This document shows, one piece after another, positions 1-9,303 of a DNA stretch of 64,000 nucleotides. Position 1 is the stretch's first letter; every line of letters begins with the position of its first letter. Location of the stretch: assembly GCA_020466095.1 (NCBI GenBank), contig CM035807.1, positions 56,280,555-56,344,554 of the forward strand, read 5' to 3'. The notes beneath the pieces were generated by a model. The model saw only the letters and a list, made by a program, of their open reading frames with translations. It did not search any database and was not told where the DNA came from. Origin of the DNA: Chlorops oryzae (lineage: Eukaryota; Arthropoda; Insecta; Diptera; Chloropidae). The translations under genes and the position numbers were made by a program.

Positions 1-300
1 TTTATTGAGTCACCTGTGCTGCGCTGTGGCCTCATAACCCAGCGTTTAAATGCCATGAGTGCCAAAACGCTAGCATACGTTTTCGGTTCGATTGCTTAAG
101 CTCTGCTTCGCTTACTTCGATTTATTAATATTGCGCAATCGATGCGCGTGTGACATTAATTTGGTGTTTATGATCTGCTTTCTTTCTTGTTCTTCTCATA
201 GCTTGCAATTGCCTCACAACATCCCTATCTTTTCGAAGAGAATGTCGCGGGAGAGACATGGTACCATTATGGAATTGGTGTTGAAGACTTGCTGTTGATT
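1..300 (+). repeat. Dispersed repeat, copy 1
   Basis: This stretch matches 50870-50999 plus 56219-56260 over most of its length, including the shared string gcgcaatcgatgcgcgtgtg and the following ttcttctcat. Copy 1 has about 60 extra bases near 25-95 that copy 2 lacks. The short open frames here show no recognisable protein. The left end lies at or beyond the window edge, so its class is unknown; the match is directly visible. Confidence 0.75.
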
Positions 301-843
301 TTTCGTTGATCGTGAGTGCGGCAGGTTAGCTTCCTTCATGGGTAAGTAGCTATCGTTGCGAAGTTCATGTGACGATCTAGGTTCGGTGTCTAAAATTCGG
401 CGTTGCGTTTCCGTTGATGTTCATGTGACTAAAATATTACATTCTTATAGCTGACGTACAAATATTCTAAAATAGCCTTAAATATTTTTTAAAGTTCAAA
501 CCGATTATTCCTTAATTACTTAACGAAATACAATTTTTCATGAAATGTTTTCTTAAACATAATTTTACTTTGGTTTAAAGGCGATTCAAATATTTTCTAA
601 AATTTTTTCTTTAAAATTTTAATTGAACGTTATTTCTTTTGTTCCTCTCATATATTTGTTTTTGTTGTTTTTCAATTTTTTTACATTGGCCAACTTGATT
701 TAGTTTCATTTCTTTTGGTTAGTAATTGTTAATTTTGCCATAGCCGAGCTATCGTTTTTTCCCGAAGTGCTGAATTATTATTTTCAGTAGGTCAAAATTT
801 TTTAAAAGTTGGATCGAAAATGCTTGGGTTGCTGTAAATGCCC
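301..843. other. AT-rich spacer, nothing recognised
   Basis: This is AT-rich sequence with T and A runs and no supportable coding frame, RNA gene or element terminus before the TTA duplication of the Harbinger element at 844-846. Confidence 0.6.
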
Positions 844-1092
844 TTATAGCATGTTCACATATAGCTGGGTTTGGGTTATCTGCAAAACCCAGGGTTTCAA
901 ATGTCAAAACGCATATAAATAAAATCGGCAAACCCAAAGTTAACCCTAGGGTTAAAACTTAACACCGAGTTAAGCGCAGAGCTGCATTTCAATATTTTCA
1001 GTTACATTTGCTCGATCCGGCTACAAATACCAGGTAAAAATGTAATTTGGCATCACTGAGAAAATAAAAAGTGTGTTCATCAGCTGTGAGAA

Positions 1093-1904
1093 ATGGATTG
1101 TGAAATATGTAAGTATTTTGGTTATTAATTTTAAGTTATTATTTTTGAAATTATTAATAATTATTAATTTTCAGCGGAAAAACTGAAGAGACGTAAACCC
1201 AGAGCGAAGTGGGTTCCTGCAGCTGAGGCCATGCTAATTGAGATATGGGTGGAAAAGGCAAGCGATCTTCGTGGGCCCAGGAAAAATACCCACGTGTAGG
1301 AAGAGATGCGGGCAGCATTAACCGAACGTGGCTTCACATTTTCTTGCAATGAGATTGCAGAAAAAATTAAAAAGTGGCAGAAAAAGTACAAGTAGGTACA
1401 ACATGCAATGTTTCTTTAGTAAAATCTAATTTGAAATTTTTAGACAGGAGAAGGCTACGGTTGGCGTCAGTGGTGGATCTCCCTCAACTTGGACGCATTT
1501 CGCGACAGTTGAAAGTATTGTAGGAGCGTACAAATCCATAAATGTTTCGAACTTATGTTTCGAGAGTACCGGTTAGTGTTACATATCATAGAAGAACTAT
1601 AATTTATTAATTTATTCCTTTTATTTACTGTATAGATGAACTACCTTCGTCACCAACTTCCTTTGAGCAATCACTAGACGTAATGGAATCGTCAAGCTCG
1701 GGGGCAAGCGGGCCGCCTAGAAAGAAAAGTAAGCCCAACAAAGAAAGCGTGCTAACTGCTCTAGAAACAACCAACGAGCTGTTCAAAAAAGATATTGAGC
1801 TGCAAGAAGAGAGAAATAAAATTATGAGTGACACCTTTAAGGAATTGTTGGACGAAAGTAAGACATTCCACAATGAATTACTCAAACGTCTCGACAAACA
1901 ATAA
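1093..1904 (+). pseudogene. Harbinger Myb/SANT-like accessory protein, one nonsense mutation
   Basis: In this family the protein partners the transposase and is thought to aid nuclear import and terminus binding. Four exons can be inferred: 1093-1108, 1175-1391, 1444-1571 and 1636-1904, each junction having GT/AG sites and keeping frame. Exon 2 encodes a trihelix/SANT-like segment (KWVPAAEAMLIEIWVEK and AEKIKKWQKKYK). Exon 3 carries the SGGSPSTW motif often seen in such proteins. Exon 4 encodes a lysine-rich stretch followed by a C-terminal coiled coil (LFKKDIELQEERNKIM). A TAG at 1297-1299 in exon 2 breaks the SANT region. The exon model is inferred from splice consensus only. Confidence 0.75.
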
Positions 1905-2216
1905 TACAGATATATATATATAACTTTCTTTTTATAACTATAATATAACTGATTAATAAGAGAAAAAAAGAATCATGTGATGAGCTACAATCGATGGAAT
2001 CGATATTTGTTTGTTTTATTATAGTTTTTTTATTATTAAAAGTTTAATAAAGAATTGTCTGAATTGATGTCTGAAATTTTACTGGATGAAAACGACAAAT
2101 GAGTTGGTTTTATAGAAGCAGTTCTATGGTGATATAAAATTATAAAGTTCGACAAAGATTGAAAAGTTCGAAAAAATACTGCTCCTGACTGCACATTCCG
2201 CACCCGAATAAATTAT

Positions 2217-3646
2217 TTAGCTTTCGCGGTTTAAAATGTGTGTTCCGATAGCTCTTCTTATTTCTTCTACTGTAGGCTCCCCGTCATATAAGCAGTTCGT
2301 GTGTTCCGGCTGGGCTTTTTGTTGATGGCTTTCATAACCGATTTGCATTTCTAGCCACAAATCGTTAATGTGGCTGTTATAGTGGTTGAAAAAGTTGTGT
2401 AAAACACAGCAACTTAACAAAATATGATTAGCATTACTCGGCGTATGATCTAAACCTTTGCCTACTCTTCGAAATCTGGCTTTTATTTGTCCGAAAGCAT
2501 TTTCAACGACTCTTCTTGCCTTGGACAGATTTTTATTAAAAGTTTTCTGAGGAGTGCTAAGGTCTACCGAAAAAGGATATGGCTTCATCACCGTTTTTGA
2601 AAAGCGAAATGCTGAATCGCCTTTTATCATCACAGGCACAGATACTCCTTCAATGATTATTGCATTTGATTGCGGAAGTGGGGATTCTTCGAATTGTTTT
2701 TTTAATTTTGATGTTTCGAAAATCATTGAATCGTTGCATCTTCCAGGGTGTCCAACATTCACATAAAGAAAACGATATCTAACAGAAAATAATTGCTGTG
2801 TAATTAATACGTATACAAAAAATTATTATCCATACCTGTAATCCACTAAGGCAAACAGATTGACTGAGTACCAACCCTTATAATTATAATAATCTGCTGC
2901 GTCTTCAGCAGCCGGCTTGATTTCAACATGACACCCATCTGTAAAAAAGATGTTTAGTCTCTCAATTTCAGATTGCGAATTGTAGTTATTACCAATAGCT
3001 CCAAAGCACTGAGGAAACCCTATAGCATCAAATCCTCGCACACAATCCTCAAAATTTTCTTGTGTGAGGAATTTACGCGGCAAAAAGTCTGGTGACAGAG
3101 CTATCCAACACTCTCTGCAAAATTCCTCCAAAATCATGCATACCGTTGACTTTCCCACACCAAAAAGCCGACCAATTATGCGGTACTCTGCAGATGAGCC
3201 TAGTGTATATAGAGCAATGGCAATCCTCTTTTCTAACGGAATGCACTTCCGAAAACAGGTGTCTCTTTTTTCTAATATTGTTAATTTTTCCACTAAAATA
3301 TTGAATGTTGCGCGGTCGACTCGGAAGCTTTCTTTGAAAAACGCATCGTTGTTAGTTGGTACGTCTTTCTCCCAGAACAACCCAAAACGTTTCTGAACAA
3401 AATAACATGAAATTTAGTTATGAGATTTTTCTCTATAATTACAATTCTTACATATTACCAAACTCTGCGAGGCCGCTGAATGCTTTGAGATGCCGCAAGT
3501 TGCATCATCACTTGAATTAATTTCATTTTGTTTTTTCGGACAATGTACTGCTCTTCGGCACTAATAATTCCTTGCAACACTGCGTTCCATTTGTCTGCTT
3601 CATTGAGGATTTCCATTAAAACTATTTCACGATTTTTATTTGTCAT
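2217..3646 (-). CDS. PIF/Harbinger DDE transposase (spliced)
   Basis: The transposase cuts and pastes the element. On the minus strand, exons run about 3646-3455, 3392-2993, 2938-2836 and 2778-2217. A 54-nt GT...AG intron (2939-2992) keeps the frame open when unspliced, but its removal creates the motif GAIDGCHV holding the first catalytic Asp. A 57-nt intron (2779-2835) joins the next block. The second Asp lies in HPGRCNDSMIF and the Glu in ARRVVENAFG. The helix-turn-helix region (IIGRLFGVGKSTVCMIL) precedes the catalytic core. The first junction (3455 to 3392) does not join cleanly by simple GT/AG splicing, so either the N-terminal exon is misplaced or a base was lost there. The catalytic part looks intact. 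Confidence 0.82.
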
Positions 3647-3818
3647 GACGTTACTTTATTTTTCACAACCTTTTGTTTCGTTGTTTACCTCTTAGTTGTC
3701 AAACGCAGCTGACATCATATGTTCTGTGAAACCCAAACCTTAACACAACGCAATGTGAACACTTTGGGTTAACTTTAGGGGTTAAGCACTTAACCCTTAT
3801 AATGTGAACATGCTATTA

Positions 3819-4400
3819 AAGTTATTTAATTATTTAAAATTATCGTCACTCGTTCGGCAACTTCTGGAAAGAACATTCAACAATTAATTAAGCTTTCCCC
3901 TTCCCCCTTTTCAAACATGATAAGTGTTAGTATACGGCAATTATGTATTTACAGATGAAAACCTTTAGTACCATTTAACGTATCAAACTAACCTGACTTT
4001 CCTTCAAGTCTTTTTGTGTAAAGCCGTGGAGGAGCTGTGGATGAGAGCTTTAGAAAGACAAACCTAAGAACTTAATTTGATTTTAGGAGGACCTGCGGTA
4101 AAATTTGATAATATTAGAATTTTATGAAATATGTTAAAACTACTCATTTTTATTCTCGAAAACGTTTAATTAAATTTTTATGAAAAACTTTTTCTTTTAC
4201 TGCATGAACAAAATTTTAAAATAACTTTAAACCTTAATTAATTTATCCTATATCTCAAAGTTTTTATCATTTATCTTTCTACCCAATGCCTTTCCTCACA
4301 ACATTTAAATCGTCATCTGAAAAATCTGCAGCTGTTGAATACCACTTTCGGCATTTTGAAAATTTTTTCTTTTATTAAATCCACAAAAATAAACTTATTC
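3819..4400. other. AT-rich spacer, nothing recognised
   Basis: This is AT-rich DNA with no reading frame that resembles a known family and no terminal repeats that I could pair. Confidence 0.5.
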
Positions 4401-4402
4401 TT

Positions 4403-5140
4403 TTATAAAAGTTTCGTTTTTTTTTTCGAAATATGTTTCGGGGTTTTAAGCTTCGCCTTCTTCTTATTTCTTAGTGTTTTACTTAGTGAAGGTCTAGGTC
4501 TAGTTGAACCAATAGAACATATTTTCTTCGATAGTTTGTCCGCTGTTATTGGTAGCACTTCGAATCTTCGGACGCACACCTGCTGTCGTGGTATGGGTAC
4601 GTTATAACGGGTAGCTAAACTTTGATTAAGTCGAAATTTTTTCTCCGACGACTCCTTTTGGCTGAAATGTAAATTCCCTTCGTTCGCTAGTGATTTACTT
4701 CTTATCACTTCTTCACGGGTAGTTTGGTCATGAGTATCTTCCTCGGAAGGTGTTTTAATATTTCTTGCATATGAAGTACATTTAATACTTTTACCTACTT
4801 TGTCTTCCAACTTCCAATAATTACCAAATCCACTTTCCATTTTTCCGTATTTTGCTTTTATTAGATCACATGGATGTGAGAGGCTGAGATCGTCAATTGG
4901 TTCTAAGTTCTGAACTTCTATTGTTTTATACGTGTCTGTTTCTGTTATAACATGATAATTTATAGGAGTATTGTTTATAATTTTCCGGTCAATATTATTT
5001 TCATTCTCTTTGTTGTAATCGTTTTGGTTATGTACGAGTTGTTGTTGTTGTTTGCGGTGGCGGGTTCGGCACGGTGGCATCAGGCCGCCTAGCTCGCCGC
5101 ATGGCGTGGGGCCTTGCCACCCCGCACAACAACCCTCCAC
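4403..5140 (-). CDS. Unrecognised lysine-rich reading frame
   Basis: A 245-codon open frame on the minus strand. It opens with a non-ATG codon; the first Met (residue 21) is at 5078-5080. The N-terminal 35 residues are Gly/Pro/Cys-rich and end in a Gln run (KQQQQ, from CAA repeats). The middle is rich in Asn, Asp and Thr, and the last 60 residues are strongly basic, ending in RNKKKAKLKTPKHISKKKTK. Composition is protein-like and the frame is much longer than chance for AT-rich DNA, but I see no domain. It could be an ORF1/gag-like protein of an old retroelement or an exon of a nuclear protein; I cannot assign it. Confidence 0.4.
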   Translation of the reverse strand: MEGCCAGWQGPTPCGELGGLMPPCRTRHRKQQQQLVHNQNDYNKENENNIDRKIINNTPINYHVITETDTYKTIEVQNLEPIDDLSLSHPCDLIKAKYGKMESGFGNYWKLEDKVGKSIKCTSYARNIKTPSEEDTHDQTTREEVIRSKSLANEGNLHFSQKESSEKKFRLNQSLATRYNVPIPRQQVCVRRFEVLPITADKLSKKICSIGSTRPRPSLSKTLRNKKKAKLKTPKHISKKKTKLL

Positions 5141-5880
5141 GATTATACAAGTGTTCGTGCCGAGTGGGGTTAAAAAAAAATTAGGAAAGAGAAGAAAAAA
5201 TATGAAGCAAAATAGAAGAAAAACATGAAACGAAAGAAAAAAAGATATTTAAATTGGAACCGTGCTCAAAAAAATGTCTTCTGTCCGACTTATGTACACA
5301 TTTACACTCCTAATTTCCCCAAGTGTGCTACATTCATTCATACAAACACACATTCTTATTTACTTCCCATATCCCCTCTTTCACACCTCTTTTCACCCAG
5401 CCCCTTTCACTCCGCCTACACGTCCATGTCCGAAGTCTGGAGCCTTCCCAGCCACTGTGAGCCTTACATGTCCACAGCCGTAAGCGCGCTATCGCTCCTG
5501 CTCAACTTGAGCGCGCTCCCCTCATTCGGTCCTATTGTCCGTAGTTTGTCCTTAGTTCGTCAGTCCAAAGTGCGTAAAAGAAAGAAAAAAATATATATAA
5601 ACCCATCATCCCTCCCAGAAGACTCCAAAAATAATTTCTTTTGGCAACTCATCTTACCAACAAAAATTTATGTCCAAGTACTCTCTTTTAGAGCAAGTAA
5701 AGATTAGTTTTTAAATTTCAAATCACATTATTTTTTATTTTTTATTTTTATTTATTTTTTTTTATTTAAAAATTTTTTTTTTATACAAATAAAAAAACGG
5801 AACGAATGAGATAATAAATTTATTTAAAAACAAAGGAGTGTTTAATTTTTCTAGGACATCACAAAACTCCTTTAAACTAG
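5141..5880. other. Spacer with GC-rich and TATA-containing segment
   Basis: An open frame at 5225-5707 is low-complexity (Ser/Pro/Leu/His-rich) and I do not accept it as a gene. Bases 5470-5580 are more GC-rich than the surroundings and are followed by a TATA-like run (tatatataaa, about 5590-5600) and then long T/A runs with AATAAA-like signals near 5790-5815. This could be an LTR or promoter remnant, but no second copy is present in the window. Confidence 0.3.
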
Positions 5881-5891
5881 CGAACTTCCTT

Positions 5892-6074
5892 TCACATAGA
5901 ACCATGTAAGGCTCCTAGTCTATTCTTCATGCATTCTGTAACGAAATATTCTTGATCTGGCCTTAATTTGCCTCCAACAGATTTGCACTTTTCCCTGAAT
6001 GCGTTAGTGCCAATTTTTATGCCTGTTTGGCATAATCTTTCAAATGAGTCAATTAAGTCATTTATTATTGCTAA
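5892..6074 (-). pseudogene. Short protein-like fragment, unassigned
   Basis: A 61-codon minus-strand frame between two stops reads with normal protein composition (FERLCQTGIKIGTNAFREK, then CKSVGGKLRPDQEYFVTECM). It has no Met start or splice context I can defend, and I do not recognise the family. It may be an exon or a transposon fragment. Confidence 0.25.
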
Positions 6075-7514
6075 CTACACCTTGCTTGTGCGACTTTAAT
6101 GTTCATCGGCCTTTTAAATTTTTGAAAAATATTCCGCATTTACCATTATTATTTTTATTTACTTATTAAGTTTAAATGCAATTTTTATTTTTAGTGGGAA
6201 AGTAAAAGAAAGACTGGATTTAAAGAGTCCTTTGATGTAAATTTGCAAGCGTGTAAATATGCAAAAGCAAACTCCTTCTTAGATTCCGCTGACCACTCAA
6301 AAAAACTCGAACGATTGGTTAAGGCATAAGTGCATTCACTGCAATTATACACTCCAAGGCCAACGGCTTTCTCGTGCCCTTTTCGTTTTTTTACCAAAGC
6401 AAGCGGCACGCTCATAAAATGCAATTATGCATGGATTTTGATTTGGGTAAGAATTACCAAATATGCTAAAAAACCACTTTCACTCGGAGAAATTTTGCAT
6501 ATAAGCTAGAACATTTTTTAAGGAAAACGGAGACTTAGATTTACTTCAATAAAGTAAAGGTTGGATGTCGGATACTCGCTCATGCTGTATACCGGTCTTA
6601 TCCTTTTAAAGCAATACTTAGTTCTTTTCATTCATTTGGCATGATTGATTCACAAGAGTCATTCCGAGATTGAAATCCACACCAATGTCCTACTGAGGAC
6701 ATTTCATGGCGTTCCTTGCCAGACTGGACTAAGAAGGCATTCTATTCGAAGTCATCCTGGCCGTATTAAAACCCAATGGAGATCTGAGCAAAAAAAAATA
6801 ACTAATGAAGCCGGTAGTATCTCTTCAAGAAGCCCTCAAGGACCCAACGGCCGGCCCAAGACTACTTAATATTGAAAACATCAAAAAGAAAAACACCAAA
6901 ACGCTCTCTCGACCAAGTCTTGAACCTATAATACCGGAAGTACGCCCACCAAAACGAAGATGAGGAAAAATAGCTAAAGCCATCCGCCGCCGAGCATTTT
7001 AAAAAGGTGAACTAACAAAACCCAACCGAGCCCCATGAAAACTGGAAGCAGCAACAACGGAGGTGAAAAATATTGCAGAGCACCCACAAAACACCCTGAA
7101 GGACGAACGTTTGGAAGACGAAAAGAAACCAGCATTCGAACTACTGCGATTTCGCAAGTTCAAATCAACAATCACTTTTGCGATTTCGCAAGTGAGCATT
7201 TTTTTCCACTTTGCTTTGTATAACATCAATAATAGAGATTCTTTCTTTAACTCAATAAAAATAAAGAAAACAAAAAAATTCACAAATGAGCAGTAAAAGA
7301 AACTTCAGTTAAAGAGGTTTGATTTTGGTAGTCACGACAGAGGCCACAGTGCATAAGAGACTTAATGGTACTTGGACTAGGACTTAATACAGATCCAAAA
7401 TACGCCGTTAACCCATTTAATGCCAAATTTTTGTAATATTTTCGTTTAACAAAAAAAAAATGTTTTTTTTAGTATAAAAAATCAATAACACTCATTGTCT
7501 ATAATCTTTTCAAT
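6075..7514. other. Spacer, no supported gene
   Basis: Short frames at 6191-6424, 6645-6869 and 6999-7296 have no recognisable domains and overlap one another on both strands. The 10-mer motif gcgatttcgcaag occurs twice (about 7147 and 7180), and a stretch at 7240-7300 is very A-rich. Nothing here can be assigned. Confidence 0.4.
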
Positions 7515-7733
7515 ATGGGAGGCCAAACATCCAAAATATCTGACCCCAAGGCAAACGTAATAAATACAATTGACACTACCGTCCAGAGTTTTGATGCCAC
7601 CAAAATCGAGCGTCTCCTACTTATAATAGCGATTATAGCAAGCATAAAATTAGCCTTGCAACTATACCAAATGCATAATAAGATTATAAAGAAAAAGTAT
7701 CTGGGTCGAGCATGCGACCTATATCAACTTTAA
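7515..7733 (+). CDS. Small putative myristoylated single-pass membrane protein
   Basis: A 72-residue frame starting ATG GGA GGC. The start MGGQTSK resembles an N-myristoylation signal (Met-Gly with Ser at position 6). Residues 34-52 (LLLIIAIIASIKLALQL) form one hydrophobic segment, followed by a basic patch (KIIKKKYLGR) that would lie on the cytoplasmic side. The ATG follows an AT-rich stretch and another short frame starts two bases after the stop. This arrangement resembles compact virus-like or retroelement gene clusters, but I cannot name the family. The membrane topology and lipidation are inferences. Confidence 0.45.
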   Translation: MGGQTSKISDPKANVINTIDTTVQSFDATKIERLLLIIAIIASIKLALQLYQMHNKIIKKKYLGRACDLYQL

Positions 7734-7734
7734 C

Positions 7735-8113
7735 ATGGATTGGGAAAATATCCGTACTCAATTAAAAGAGATAAAACAAGTTTTTGATAAAAACTTACAA
7801 ATGTCTTAACAAAACAGCAATCCCATACAGAGAAACTCAGCTGAAGCATTTAAGCGTGCTTGTAAAACAGCATAATTTATTAGCTAGTCTAAACACAATC
7901 CACTGTGCCTGATGGCATCAAAATTATAAATGAATAATCAGTACGTTTTCCAAAAGTATCAAATTTAGACTTGACAGACTTTTTACCAAACTTGGATATA
8001 ATATAGACATTCCCTCAGGACTAGTAGATTTCATCAGCATTGATCTAAGCACAGTCACAACTGTAGAACCAACATTGGATTCAGCCACTTTCGAAGACCA
8101 ATTAGAAGATTAA
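7735..8113 (+). pseudogene. Companion short frames, degraded
   Basis: Directly after the membrane-protein frame, ATG at 7735 opens a 24-codon frame ending at 7809 (MDWENIRTQLKEIKQVF). Farther on, 8000-8113 reads as an uninterrupted protein-like segment (IDIPSGLVDFISIDLSTV and further residues) with no start; the segment before it is broken by stops. These look like the decayed remains of two further proteins of the same multi-gene unit. No function can be assigned. Confidence 0.35.
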
Positions 8114-8447
8114 TTAGAAGAATTTAAAAGAAAGTTTTTCAAGCCAGCCGCTCATGCGTGACACATACAACGCCGTGTTGCTCGAAAACGCTTTGTGAAC
8201 GCGTCGGTGTGTGGACGTGTTTCTTGATCGCTCTGATAAATTATTTTTTTAAGTAACTAACTGAAGTTTTAATTGCCATAAGTCTATCGTGCTAATATCT
8301 CTGCTTGCAACACTAAGTCTAATTCTTGTTTTTGGAGTTGTGAACGGTGAAAACTGATTGAAGCTTAAATATATTTTTTATTTTCTTGAAATTTCAAAAA
8401 TCCGCGTGCGCGCAATTCGTAAATTTCGGCTGTTGAACCAAGAACAA

Positions 8448-9135
8448 ATGGAAACACGAAAAAGAACTGGTGCAGTCTCTTCGCCCGCCCTTACAAAAGG
8501 TAAAGAGACCAATGCATCGACTGAGGCTGTGCTCTCTTATATGAAGTCAATGGAGCAGCGCATGACGGCGAACTCACAAAATTTGTTTGATCAGCTTGCA
8601 AAAAGTATTACTGCTGTGGAAGAGCAGGTGACCAAAAAAATTGAAGCTGCGATCGTTGACCTTAAGCAGAGAGTAGTTGAGCTGGAATCTAAAGTACGAA
8701 TGCTAGAGAGTGATTTAGTGAGCGTTAGAAGCTGCTCGGGCGATTTAAACAGCCTAAAACAAGCGGTGCATCAGCTTGCGGTCAATAAGCACAAGGCACC
8801 TTCGGATTCTGTGATCTTCGGCATACCTGCAACTGAAGGTTATACTGCTCCAAACGTTAGAGACATATTCAGAGTAAAGGCGAGTTCTTCTCATTCTGTT
8901 GTGATCTGCAAATTCTTCTCACCGTATGATCTAAATAACACACTTAAAACTTTTTCTGCTTATCGTCGAAGTGAAAGTAAAGCTGTCTTACTGCACTCAG
9001 CTGGGATTGATTCCGACAATCACTTTTTTGTTTAACGCCTTTTCGATTCATGGAATGGTTCATGTGAGGCGTAGCAAAGATGATAAACCAAGTCCTATTC
9101 ATTGTGATGATGACCTGCGCAACTTTTTATTGTAA
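8448..9135 (+). pseudogene. LINE ORF1 (coiled-coil RNA-binding type), one frameshift
   Basis: ORF1 proteins coat LINE RNA and assist target-primed reverse transcription. From the ATG at 8448 the protein has a basic N-terminus (METRKRTG), then a heptad-like coiled coil (about residues 35-105, ending in LKQRVVELESKVRMLESDL) and a C-terminal domain. The frame reaches a stop at 9033-9035, but a one-base shift in the T run near 9025 restores protein-like sequence (MVHVRRSKDDKPSPIHCDDD) up to TAA at 9133-9135. The usual LINE ORF1 order supports the call. Confidence 0.6.
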
Positions 9136-9303
9136 TGATTCTACTCTTTCAACTCTTCTCTTAATCTTAAATTTTTGTCTTAATTCTCTTCTCTTGCTCC
9201 TATCTTCTTCTTACAATTTTGTAAAGGTGATAAGTACCATGGCTTTCAACTCAATTTCATTCTCAGTGATTTCTATGGTTACTCTTCTCGACTCTCCCTT
9301 AAT

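Larger units (their letters stand above)
847..3815. mobile_element. PIF/Harbinger DNA transposon, near complete
   Basis: The termini are perfect 14-bp inverted repeats TAGCATGTTCACAT (847-860; inverted at 3802-3815), flanked on both sides by the 3-bp target duplication TTA (844-846 and 3816-3818) that is typical of PIF/Harbinger. Just inside the ends lie imperfect repeats rich in GGGTTAA/TTAACCC. The element carries the two diagnostic genes of the superfamily in convergent orientation: a Myb/SANT-like DNA-binding protein on the plus strand and a DDE transposase on the minus strand. Length is 2,969 bp. The Myb-like gene has a premature stop, so the copy is probably not autonomous. Confidence 0.93.

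Noticed and set aside
5225..5707. 160-codon plus-strand frame
   Set aside because: Low-complexity Ser/Leu/His/Pro content from a pyrimidine-rich stretch, no domain, overlapping frames equally open.
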